From Cryptomeria japonica (lineage: Eukaryota; Streptophyta; Pinopsida; Cupressales; Cupressaceae): a DNA stretch of 64,000 nt. The DNA lies in assembly GCF_030272615.1 (NCBI RefSeq), contig NC_081415.1, positions 108,444,406-108,508,405 on the forward strand, written 5' to 3'. The notes below the pieces were generated by a model. The model saw nothing but the letters and a program-made list of their open reading frames with translations, was not told where the DNA came from and did not search any database. Position 1 is the stretch's first letter. The number at the start of each line of letters is the position of its first letter. This document shows positions 22,262 through 32,403 of the stretch, in pieces. The position numbers and the translations under genes were made by a program.

Positions 22262-25200
22262 CTATAACAACCTCTCATCTAGAATCTTATTTCCTTTCCA
22301 ATGCTCCTTTTTAGCATATGCAATGAATTTTGACACGATTCCTTCGATCTCAGCAATTGGAATCTCGGGAAGATTCTTCATTCTTTCTTCCAAGTGGATG
22401 ACTTGATCAAATGCCTCTAGAAGAGCAGCGTCCCATCCAGGTTCAAGTTCCTTAGTCTTTTCAATCAGGAGCATGGTAGCAAACATCTGGTCCTGTTGCT
22501 CATCTGTGATATTAGCGTCCTTGCAAAAGATGACCTTGATTCTATCCTCCAATTCCCGCAAATCCACATCTGTCTCAACTTCAATCCTCCTGCCAAGAAT
22601 GGTACGAAGTACCTCAAATACTCTGTCCTGGATCGGGTTGATCACCTCCTCAACATGGCTACATCTAGTACTGATGTCCTCAAAGAGAACACTCTTCATC
22701 TGGAGTAAGGTTGACCACTGAAGCAAACTGTGAGGTCCTCCATCCATAATCTTTTCCTGCGCTAAGACCTTTCTTGATGTTTGCCTGATTACTTTCAAGA
22801 CAGGAATGATAACATCTTTGGTATGAGCAAAAGCGGCTACCGTTATCATCAAGTTGTGGATGATCTCAAGAATCTGGATAGCTCTATGAATAGTCTTCAT
22901 CATCCTTGTTGCAAATTCTATGGCAACTGTATGAGATTTGTCCATCCAAGTACTCATACGCTGGACCATACTCCTGAATCTCTCTGCCTCATTAATTGAT
23001 TGAAGGGGAAGTGCCTGTACGGGTGATCTTGCTGGATCCTGACGTCCTAAAGGCTCATTAAGATGGCTGAAATATGTTCTCCATGCACCGACCTCTCTCT
23101 CAAGCTTTCTATTCTTCTCCATTTCTTCTCTAAGCTTGTCCTTCAAGGCCTCAAATGAATCAATGGCATCATCCATCGTCTGTTCAGCTGTGGATGGACG
23201 TAGCTCAAATGTCTCTATATCATATTCCTCTGCTAGAATCTCCCCTTCATACTTGTCCACTGCCGGTGTAGCTATCTGTAATTTTCCGGATCCAGTCTCA
23301 TCTCTAATCATCTTGGACATCTTGGTAGCCTTCCTCTTCTCTGTTATTTTCTGAGAACGTCCAACAAGGCTCTCCAAATCAATTACATTGTCTTCGTCCT
23401 CAATCACGATCACCTTAGATAATCTTTCCTTCAACCAATCTGGGATGGCCGATCTTGTCTCTTTGACCTGTATCTCTTTATGCAATGTTTCTTCTTCTCT
23501 GGGAGGAGATGTTATTTCATTATCTTCTCTATCTTCATGTAGCTCATAATCTTGGAGAGATCCATCTGGTGACCCCTGCGGTGCTTGTCCTTCTTTATCA
23601 TTCTGTACCATTGACTCCATAGACTCTTCCACTTCAAGTGTCCTCTTCTCTTGTCGAGAAGATGTGCCGGATGAACAATCTCGGTTGGCCCCTTGCTTCT
23701 TCTTGGAAGATTCTCTCTTTTCAGGTCTCTCTTTCCTCTTCGAACCTCTTGGATGGAGATTGCCTTCACTTGCACTTCGAAGGTTGCCTTCACTTGTATT
23801 TCTGGGATTAGGATTGCCTTCGCTTACACTAGCTCCACCTTCGGCTGGTTTCTCTTCCAAAGTGAAAGTCATAGCTATGCCTTGCTCTCTCAACTTCTGA
23901 TGCTGCACATCGACCCATCTGCGAGTACAAGACAAGACTGGAGCCATCAAAGCATCTAGATCCACGACCTCGGGCTCATTCCAATCTAACCTTATTGATT
24001 TGCTTTCTCGATCATAGGATGACTGGAGATGTCTGCCACTGTCCTGAGCTTGGTCGGCCACTCTGTAAATCTTGCATTTCCTGATGAAATCTGAAGGCAA
24101 TCTAGAATGCATCTTTCTTTTCACTTCAAGATCGTCTAAGAGATTCATTATAAAATCTTCTATCTGAAACTCATGCTTAAACTTCCTATCGACTGTCTCC
24201 TCTATATATCCATGTGGATCAAAGCTTTCTCTCAAAGCAAAGAATGAAAAAGAATACAAAGCTAACTCCTTCTCTGCGTCATCCATGGCTAAAGCATTAG
24301 GACATACCTCAACTGAATTGCCCAAAATGATAGGTACCGGAACTCCATTTCCGTGTCTATGTCTGAATGCCTTCGCATATGCTGCCAACTGTCTTGTTAC
24401 TTCAAGTAACACAATTCTGTCTGTCGGATATCTCGGCAACATGTATGGAGGTGAAGGACATCCATGAACTCTGATATAAGTAAACTTCGGAAATTGGATA
24501 AACCAAGCACCGTACCTCTTCACTAGTTCCTGTGCATCCTGAGATAATCTGTTGTGAATCCCACCTTGCAACGTCCTTGTGATGTTCATCGTGAAGGTAT
24601 CATTAACTAGCTTGTAGTTGCTTCCCGGCGGATGATGCAAGTGGACATAGGAATCACAAACTCTGACCTCGCCGGGTCCTCTTCCAATCACTCCTCTGTG
24701 AGGTAGGCCTGCGTACTCAAAGCTCCTGATCAAGGCATATATGACATATGAACTCATGTGGAAGGACTTGGTAGCTTTGAGTCTCCTCAACTGTACGTCC
24801 AAGCAATGGCTAATCATCCTAGCCCAATGAATTGTTCCTTTTCCCTGAACTATCACCTGGATAAAGTAGAACATCCACTTCTCAAAGTAGAAAGCTTGAG
24901 GTGCTCCTGTGACTCAGTTGAGCATTGTAATCAAATCTCTGTACTCCTCCTGGAAATCAATCCTATGTGGTGTGTTCAGGATCTTGCTCAGGCGAGGACG
25001 ACTCTTAAGTAACCAGTTCTTGTTAATGATGCTTAGGCAAGCATCTGGATCATCTTCGTACATGGACCTGGCTCCTTCTATACTTTTGTAGACCATATCT
25101 CTGTGCTCTGGAAGATGAAAAGCCTCACTTATAGCTTCCTCGGAAAGATACGCCAAAGTGTTTCCTTCCTTGGACACGATCGTTCTGGACTGAGGATCAT

Positions 25201-25476
25201 AATGACGAGCACACTCGATCATCACTCATGGCACTGTATTGCTGGAGGGAAGCCGGCCGCCTTAGTGATGCCGCTTTCGATTATCCTCCGGGCGACAGGT
25301 GATGGCTTGCCAATGTAGGGGACCTTTCGAAACTTCTTCGTGCTGAAGTTGCCCAAATTGGTATCTCCAATGTTGCTCCACTTCGACACGATCTTGGTCT
25401 CCACTTCTTCAGTCTTTTGATCTTCCTTCATGAGAGTTGGACGGTTGGTGGATGGTCCCGCCTTCGGGGTCGCCAT
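22262..25476 (-). pseudogene. Giant-LTR accessory protein (about 1,070 codons), copy 1
   Basis: Minus-strand gene from ATG at 25476 (MATPKAGPSTNR) to a stop at 22262. N-terminal half: a globular domain with HYDPQSRTIVSKEG and EAFHLPEH, then MFYFIQVIVQGKG and HWARMISHCLDVQLRRLKA, and SFEYAGLPHRG. It is followed by a Ser/Lys/Glu-rich low-complexity section (about residues 480-680), a coiled coil (DKLREEMEKNRKLEREVGAW) and a helical C-terminus ending KGNKILDERLL. No enzyme motif is visible and function is unknown. The N-terminal pattern recalls plant mobile-domain-like proteins, as inference only. Two lesions: a 1-base deletion near 25222, and TGA at about 24917 where copy 2 has CGA. An 870-codon frame downstream of the stop remains open. 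Confidence 0.8.
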
Positions 25477-25692
25477 ACCTACACAACATTTCATAATAAG
25501 TAATTAGATTTTGCAATATATAACATAGATTAGATTAATTTTAGGAAACCTCATGATAAGTCCTTGAGTTATCATTTCCTAAAAAACAATTGAGCTATTG
25601 GAATTCAAAATTTCAAAATTCACAATTTTAAGGCTATGACGATCAAAATTTTAAAATTAAAACAAGGGAGTCACATCGCCATACCTTACTTG
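25477..25692 (-). other. Probable leader intron of the accessory gene
   Basis: On the minus strand a donor-like CTCAA|GTAAGG near 25690 and an acceptor-like TTGTGTAG just before GTATGG bracket about 210 bp immediately upstream of the ATG. The same signals are kept in the copy at 58435-58640. Confidence 0.45.
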
Positions 25693-25980
25693 AGAGTTAA
25701 CTCAAAAATGCAAAATAAAGAGAATTGCCTAGGCAAAAATCGATGCTTGATGGCTTTTAACGTGATCTCTCTTTAAATGAACGATCCTTTTAGCAATTTC
25801 GCCACCCTTGAGTCTTTGAAGTAGCTTTGGCAAGTTCGCTCAACTCTAATCTCAAGTTCGCACTCCTTTGGATAATATTCACACCTTGTTTGGAATGGAA
25901 ATTCGCACCACTTTGTCTTCTCCAAAATCGCATATGAAAGATGATAAAATGATAATTTGAAAATGAAATAAACACCTCCC

Positions 25981-25986
25981 TTTATA
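25981..25986 (-). promoter_or_regulatory. TATA box of the accessory gene, copy 1
   Basis: GCCTATAAAGGGAGG on the minus strand, about 500 bp upstream of the ATG. It is conserved at 58953-58958, and TATAAAAAG occurs in the same context near 39621. Confidence 0.55.
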
Positions 25987-26324
25987 GGCGCTTACCCTTA
26001 CAACTACCTCGAGGCCGACTTTGCAAAATAAGGCAATTTTAAAACAATTTTAAATAAAACCAAAGGCCGACTTTGTAGGAATTTAAATCCAAGCGCTCCA
26101 ATTCGATTTTTAATTAAATTAATAATTAATTAATTAATGCCTTCGCTTTTTAATAAATTCGATTTTTTAAATAGACAAAAATTAATTAATTAAATGCTGT
26201 GCGTTATTTTTTTAAATGCTATCAATTGAATATTCCAATTTATCGATTTTTCTAGCATTTAATAAAATTCAAAAAAAATGTTTGTTAGCGCCAAATTTGG
26301 AAGAGGTAAGGGCACAAACCATTA

Positions 26325-27901
26325 TCGCCCTGGTCCCTGACTGAGGGACAGGAGCGAACTATCCTTTTAGTCTTGATTCTTTTGCCTTTGACTTTCAAAA
26401 CCTCCATCTTCACGTTGAAACTAGCATGTTTGCTGGGAATTTCAAACTTGATTAACTTGATTTTGTGGATGAGTGCCTTTTGTGACTAATATCGCCCTGG
26501 TCCCTTGGTGAGGGACAGGAGCGAACCTTATGTTTTCTCCTTGATCCTAGCTTCTTTGATTGTCAATCTTCATCATGTAGCAAGCAATGACGTTACCCTT
26601 TCACTTGGCTTTTGCAAAGCATATCCGATGTTTGGAGGATTATCGCCCTGGTCCCTTGGTGAGGGACAGGAGCGAACCTTGTATCTTAGCCTAAATTTGT
26701 CGTTTTGTAACCTTTGTTTCTTGTTCATCGCCTTCCAAACGATATCTTCGACCTTGTGTACCCTGGCTTTGTCATGATTTTAAAGGAAAATAAGTGGTTT
26801 AATGAAAATCGCCCTGGTCCTTGCCTGAAGGACAGGAGCGAACTTAGCTTCTTGGTTCAATTTGATCACCCTTTGACGTTTAACTTATTCTCATATCATC
26901 TTCTCAAGACACCTTAAACCCTGTGCAACCTTGTACGTCCTTGACTTGGCGTGAATTTTGAAGGAAAAGGCCAATATAATGAATATCGCCCTGGTCCCTG
27001 ACTGAGGGACAGGAGCGAATTTGAGCATTTGGTGCAAATCCTTCATCTTTGCGACCTTTGATACTTCTTTCTTCATCAAGACACCTCAAAATGTCCTTAC
27101 CACCTTACACCTTGACTTGGAGTGACTTGGACTTGGGTAGAAAGCAAGATAACTACTATTTCGCCCTGGTCCCTAGCTGAGGGACAGGAGCGAACTTGAT
27201 GTTCTAGGCTCAATCACACTTTGCTAACTTCCAAATTTATCTTCAATGGACTCGTAGTACCCCCTTTCCTTCATCTTTGGCCTGGAGTTCATTCAAACTT
27301 GGCGAGAAATTGACCTAAGGCAAAAATTGCTCTGGTCCCTGACTGAGGGACAGGAGCGCCTAGGCCAATTTGAGTCTCCTGTTGATGTCTTGTAATCTTC
27401 AATTTGTCTTCAACGGATTCATTTCACCCTCCTTTCTTGCCTCAAACTTAATGTTCACTTGATCTTTGCCCAAAACATGCCTCATGAGGAATTTCGCTCT
27501 GGTCCCTGGGAGAGGGACGGGAGCTACCACTGAATTTCGCCCTGGTCCCTGACTGAGGGACAGGAGCGATTTTGCTTCAAAGTCATGTTTTCCTCATGTT
27601 TGTGCTTTCAAATTATATTCAACTGATGAATTGTACTTCCTTGGTTCTCCTCAAATCGTCAAATTGTTCAAATCCTGCAAAGACAAGGCAAAGTTTGATT
27701 TTGAGCTTCGGTCCTTCACTGAGGGACAGGAGCGATTTTTGCTCTTGGCACATTTCCATGCTTGTGAAATTCTTCGAATTATATTCAACGGAAAGATCAT
27801 GCCTCCCTTTATCACTTCCAATTCGAAATTTACCTTGATACTGCAAAGACAGTAAAATTTTGAGAAACGGGCTCCGGTCCTTCACTGAGGGACAGGAGCG
27901 A
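26325..27901. repeat. 167-bp satellite with 33-bp near-palindrome, 11 units
   Basis: A 33-bp core, TCGCCCTGGTCCCTGACTG followed by AGGGACAGGAGCGA, recurs with starts at about 26325, 26492, 26643, 26809, 26986, 27161, 27328, 27494, 27537, 27705 and 27871. Most intervals are 166-168 bp, with one 43-bp interval. The core is an imperfect inverted repeat (GTCCCT pairs with AGGGAC; TCGC pairs with GCGA). Spacers are AT-rich and much more diverged than the core. Confidence 0.92.
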
Positions 27902-28319
27902 TTTTGCTTCTACAGGCCAAAATATCAAGATTTCAGGAGTTTAATCACTTCACAAGGCAAAAATAAGTCATTTCCAATGCCCGGGATCAATTATCAAAAA
28001 TTTCAAAATTTGGTCAAAATTACTCAATCGGACAAAATCAAAAATCTCATCATTCATACTCAGACAAATTCGGACTTTGCATTCAAAATTCCAATTGAAA
28101 ATAGACCAACTCACTTAGCCTTTGGCGAATTCACTTTATTCAAAATTGCATCCTACGAGAGGAAGCTCAAAAAAAACTCTCAAGATTGACTGGATACTGG
28201 CCTGAAAACGCAGTAACGGAAACCCTAAGGCTTGACCCTAATCCAGACAACTGACATACTACCAAAACCCTAAAAAAAGCAAAGCGAAAGGCGAGCAAAA
28301 ACGAGCAAAAAGAGGGGGT

Positions 28320-28335
28320 CCCCATTTTAATGGGG
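28320..28335. repeat. Terminal hairpin of the giant LTR, copy 1
   Basis: CCCCATTTTAATGGGG, an inverted repeat 23 bp inside the right end of the LTR. Equivalents occur at 61461-61477, 29713-29729 and 53314-53330. Confidence 0.75.
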
Positions 28336-28358
28336 CAATGTGTGAAATGGTCACAACA

Positions 28359-29908
28359 ACCACCAAGAATAAGGATGTCACTGCCTGTAACTAATAACAG
28401 TTCTGATCTGATCTGATCGATATAGTTCTTTTGTCTTTTTTTTATTCTGCCCTTCGATTCCTTTATTCTCTCAATTAGAATTATTTTCACCATGTTCCTT
28501 TCCGTCAGATGTATGTGACTGTTCCAAATCATCCATCATCCGGGGTATCCCCCCTTAATGCATGATTTCAATCCCCTTATGTATGTACTACCCTCGAATG
28601 ATTACATCTTGAAAGTCATACCTTTCTCTCCTTCATATCTCTTCACAAGTGATCATGGCTCTTCACCACAACTATTTCTGCTTAATCCTTATCATTGGTT
28701 TGTGCTTAACATTATTACCGCTGCTACTTTACTTCAATCATGCCTCTTGGTTAAACAGTGGTTGACTTATAAAGATCATTTTTCCCTTCTAATCGTTGCA
28801 TGAGTTATTTCCTTATTTTTCTTAGGCAGTGAATGACTCTAATCATCAATCGTTCCCCTTCAGTTGAGCAATGATTAAATATTAATCGCTGTATTAATTC
28901 ATATGAAACCATTTTCATATCGGTGTAAATGCTAGCCAGCTCCAAGCAACCATCATATTATTGGTTTATTATTCGTCTAAGATGGATAACTTATATAAAG
29001 CTATGGCTTATAATTTCTAATATTTAAATATAATATTTATTTATTTATTTTTATTCAAGAACATTTCAAGAATATTATTGGTAATAAATATTAATTAAAT
29101 AGTATTTAATAAATAAATAAATAGTTAATAATTTCAAATAATCATTCAATGATAAATATATTAATTAATAGTAATAATTGATATCTATATATATATATAC
29201 AACGATCAAGGAGGGGACATTTCAGGATTTTGCATGCAATGCAACATTTTGGGCGGAATTTGCAAGCATATCAGATACAACAAGCTCAAGCAAGATTTCA
29301 ACATTTTGTTCACAATTTTGGGGGGCAAAATTCGCATGTTTTGCCTACAACATGAAAACTAGGTTTTCACAGGTTTTAGCATTTCATGTTAGGGTTGCAT
29401 GCAATACTTGCAATTCCTAACAGAATCACAAGAGAATTTTCCATTTCAATCTAGAACTTTCACCCTATACTTGCAATTTCATAAAGTTATCTACACTATT
29501 GAATAAATTTTGAAGCTCAATGCAAACTTAACACATTTATCTTACATCACTTTCACACTTCCATAAAAGTCAAGATTTCACACTTTCATCCCTCAATCAT
29601 CCTCAGGAGTTGACACAATCAAACCTTCATTCTAAGGCCCAAAACTACAAAATGTTGTCAAACTAAACTAATAAAGCAAAAACACTAAGCTACCAAGCGA
29701 AAAGCGGATGTCCCCATTTGCAATGGGGCCTGTGTGTTTACAACACAACAAACACCAATCTCTTCTTTTAGGAAGCATTAACCCCTTCTGTAAATTCCAG
29801 CTTCTCGATGTTGCTTTTTCAATGGACGATGAACATATTTTCTGCACTTTCACACTTCACAAAATCTACTCTATATTAAATCTGCTCTACTTTGTATTCA
29901 AATGATAC
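28359..29908. other. AT-rich host of nested elements
   Basis: No gene is seen. It resumes the sequence interrupted by the solo giant LTR. A giant-LTR-type edge lies at 29700-29751: hairpin CCCCATTTGCAATGGGG, then GTGTGTTTACAACACAACA. The gypsy element is inserted at 29908. Contains (AT)n near 29190-29205. Confidence 0.45.
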
Positions 29909-30187
29909 TGTTGTCGGGTAATTAAGCAATAAGACATTTAATGTAATTAGAGTTAATGACGGCAATTAACCCGTCGGTTGTGGACAGTTGACACCGGGTA
30001 ACTGACCGGTCACCTTTATATATTAGCAAGTCCTTGGTCATGGAGACAGGGCTAGTATGGTCATTGTCATTGTACTGACATTATTATGAATCAATGAAGA
30101 TCTGAGTTTCTTTATATTCTGTCATGTTGTATTCTGTCATGTCTATTATTTCTGCAATGCATTGAATTACACTTTATTGGCAAAACA
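29909..30187 (+). repeat. 5' LTR of the gypsy element
   Basis: 279 bp, TG...CA, followed by the PBS after two bases. Confidence 0.95.
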
Positions 30188-30189
30188 TT

Positions 30190-30202
30190 TGGTGTCGTTG
30201 CC
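30190..30202 (+). other. Primer-binding site of the gypsy element
   Basis: TGGTGTCGTTGCC, two C-to-T differences from the tRNA-Asp-type TGGCGCCGTTGCC of plant Athila/Tat elements. Confidence 0.8.
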
Positions 30203-30243
30203 TAGACAGACTCGGGAAAAGGAGCGGATGGCGTACGGACACG

Positions 30244-30495
30244 ATGGGCCTACCCGCGAGCGAGATTAACCCTGAGGTGGACGACGCACGAACAGAGCTC
30301 TACGACGGAGAAGAAAATACAACGAGGGAATTTTCAATCCTGCTTCAGGTGGCCATCGAAACCTATGTCCGAAGAGAGGCCACGGAGGCAGAAGTTCCAA
30401 CAAGTGCCATGTGGACCGCACTGGAAGTTAGCCCTGCGGTGAATCAATTGATGAACCACCTCCCCCGATTGCTCGCACAAGTTTCACTCGCATAG
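30244..30495 (+). CDS. Leader ORF upstream of gag
   Basis: An 83-codon frame starting MGLPASEINPEVDD. The gag-only element at 6427-10059 has a leader starting MSLPVGEINLEADD at the same distance from its PBS, so the start is conserved between two members. The rest is acidic and helical (LLQVAIETYVRREATEAEV). Beyond its stop the same frame carries on (ARLEEIACEERHQQ) to further stops before gag, so it may once have been the N-terminus of gag or a separate small protein. Role unknown. Confidence 0.45.
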   Translation: MGLPASEINPEVDDARTELYDGEENTTREFSILLQVAIETYVRREATEAEVPTSAMWTALEVSPAVNQLMNHLPRLLAQVSLA

Positions 30496-30750
30496 CAGGC
30501 TCGCCTGGAGGAAATTGCTTGTGAAGAACGACACCAACAGATCCTCCTACAATATGAAGAAAACAACCGTCGTTGGGAAGCGCAATAGGATGGCATGCAA
30601 CGGGACACTTGAACCTCATAAAGAATAAAGAACACTCATTGTAATAATTATGTCATATTGTTGACATAGACTTGTATCCCATAGGATGAATGAATAAAAG
30701 TGTTCTACTTTTTATATGTCATTGTTATATATAAAGTCGTACGGGAATTA

Positions 30751-32391
30751 ATGCCCAATACATTGAATAAAGACAAAAATAAGCAAGAGTATATAGATGA
30801 ATGTGCAGTAGCCCAACATGCCTTGATCCTTGAACAGCAAGCGGAAAGGCGACGGAGGTATAAGCTAAGGGAGGAGGAACGCTCCGAAGGGGACGGTGAG
30901 GCCGACAACCACCCACAGAGTCGGGAGGAGTTACTTGCAGAAACCCGCTGCAGGATAGAGTGTACTAAAACTCAATTGAGGGACTTGAGGGACTTGTCAC
31001 GAACACCAGAGGCTAGGAAAACTCCACGGAGTGGGGAGGAGGCAAGGGAGGGAGAAGACACCGAGGCTGCCAGGAGTGTCCGAGGGACACCGGGGCACGG
31101 CGGTCAAGCACCTCTTACAGGATCTAACCCATCCGGAGTAGGACAGCAGCCACCAGTAGTAAAAAGACAAGGCATGGCGCAAAAACAAAAACTTCCAAAG
31201 TTCCATGGGGACGGGAAAGAAGACCCTATCCGCCACTGTCGCACTTGTGAAACAATTTGGGGAGCGAATGGTGTTACCGATCAAGACGAGTGGGTAACAC
31301 AGTTTCCCGCAACCCTAAGGGGTGTGGCCATCGACTGGTTCTCCGATACGGAGAAGGCTACAATTAGCACATGGCCTGACTTGAAGAAGGAATTTCAAGC
31401 AGAGTTTCGTCTCCTAAGAGACGATAATGAGATCGTAGCTGAAATTTACAGCACGAAACAAAGGAAGAACGAGACGGTTCGAACCTACAGCCGGCGGCTC
31501 AAAGAGCTACTAGGAAAAATGGAGAACCAGCCCGCAGACGAACTGAAAAAACGATGGTTCGTGGAAGGTCTGAAGACGTCTCTTAGACGGAAAATGAAGA
31601 TCGTACCTCCCTCTTCATATATCGACGCCTATAATAGGGCAATGGATTTAGAAAGCGTGCAGAAGACGTCCAAGAAAAAGAAAAATAAATCCTCGTTAGA
31701 TGACGATTCCTCTTCTGACAAAAGCAGTAGCAGTGATGACGAGTCTAATTGGAAGGTACGGGCTCTCCAGAAAGATATGGAGTGAATGATGAGAGAGATG
31801 AAGGCAACCAAATGAAGCACAAGCAAAGCCGACGAAGGGGATTTATGGTGCACGGACTGCCGCAGCGACGGACACACCAAGGGGTCTTGTCCGAAGAAAG
31901 CATTTTGTGATATCTGTCAGATTGCCGAACACCTTACCAAGGAGTGTCCGTACAATATGAGGACCCGTAACCAACAGGTTCTCTTTACGAAACTGTCTAC
32001 GCCAGCCGGCACATCCCAGCCTGCGATCAACAACGCGTCGTCTGGCGGCTATCGGAACAACAGGCGAGGAGGAAGAGGCAATAATAATAATAATACTAAT
32101 AATAGAAGCCAAATCCAATACGACGCTAAAGGGCGGTCGATGATACAATGTCGGGCTTGCAACCAATGGGGGCATTTTGCCAGGGACTGTACGGCAGAGG
32201 AAGTGCCACAAAAACTTTGCAAGAGGTGCGGTCCGGGGGACCATGACGATGGCAACTGTCCGAAATCTGGAGTGAATTTGTTGAATGTAGAAACGGAGGA
32301 TGTGCTCGCCATAACAAGATCCAAGACGAAAGCGGCCACTTACCCAGATCCTCGTATGGAAAAACGGAAGGCACTGGAGGCACGAGCGTAA
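30751..32391 (+). pseudogene. Gag polyprotein with four CCHC zinc knuckles
   Basis: ATG at 30751 (MPNTLNKDKNKQEY) starts a frame that continues into pol. The retrotransposon gag domain begins near LPKFHGDGKEDPIRHCRTC and includes WPDLKKEFQAEFRLL and KKRWFVEGLKTSLRRKM. An acidic Ser/Lys linker leads to four CX2CX4HX4C knuckles at 31849-31890, 31906-31947, 32149-32190 and 32218-32259, twice the usual one or two. In-frame stops at 31783 (TGA) and 31813 (TGA) break it. TAA at 32389 is either its natural end or a third lesion, since pol continues in the same frame. Confidence 0.9.
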
Positions 32392-32403
32392 CTAGAGAAG
32401 GAG

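Larger units (their letters stand above)
21213..28358. mobile_element. Giant solo LTR (7,146 bp) with internal gene and satellite, TSD ACCAC
   Basis: It begins TGTTGACG and ends GTCACAACA, flanked by ACCAC at 21208-21212 and 28359-28363. A near-identical 7,331-bp copy lies at 54170-61500 and is followed by a primer-binding-like sequence, which makes the unit an LTR and this copy a solo LTR. In order on +: a terminal region, TATAAATA at 22061, the stop of a minus-strand gene (22262-25476), a TATA box for that gene near 25981, a 167-bp satellite (26325-27901), and a CCCC/GGGG hairpin just inside the right end. Element orientation is unresolved. Confidence 0.85.

Noticed and set aside
26325-27901. 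Regular 33-bp repeats with spacers, superficially CRISPR-like
   Set aside because: Spacers are about 130 bp and themselves diverged repeats, the core is palindromic and imperfect, and the setting is a plant LTR. It is a satellite.
30190-30202. tRNA gene fragment
   Set aside because: Only the complement of a tRNA 3' end is present, directly after an LTR; this is a primer-binding site. No complete tRNA was recognised anywhere.
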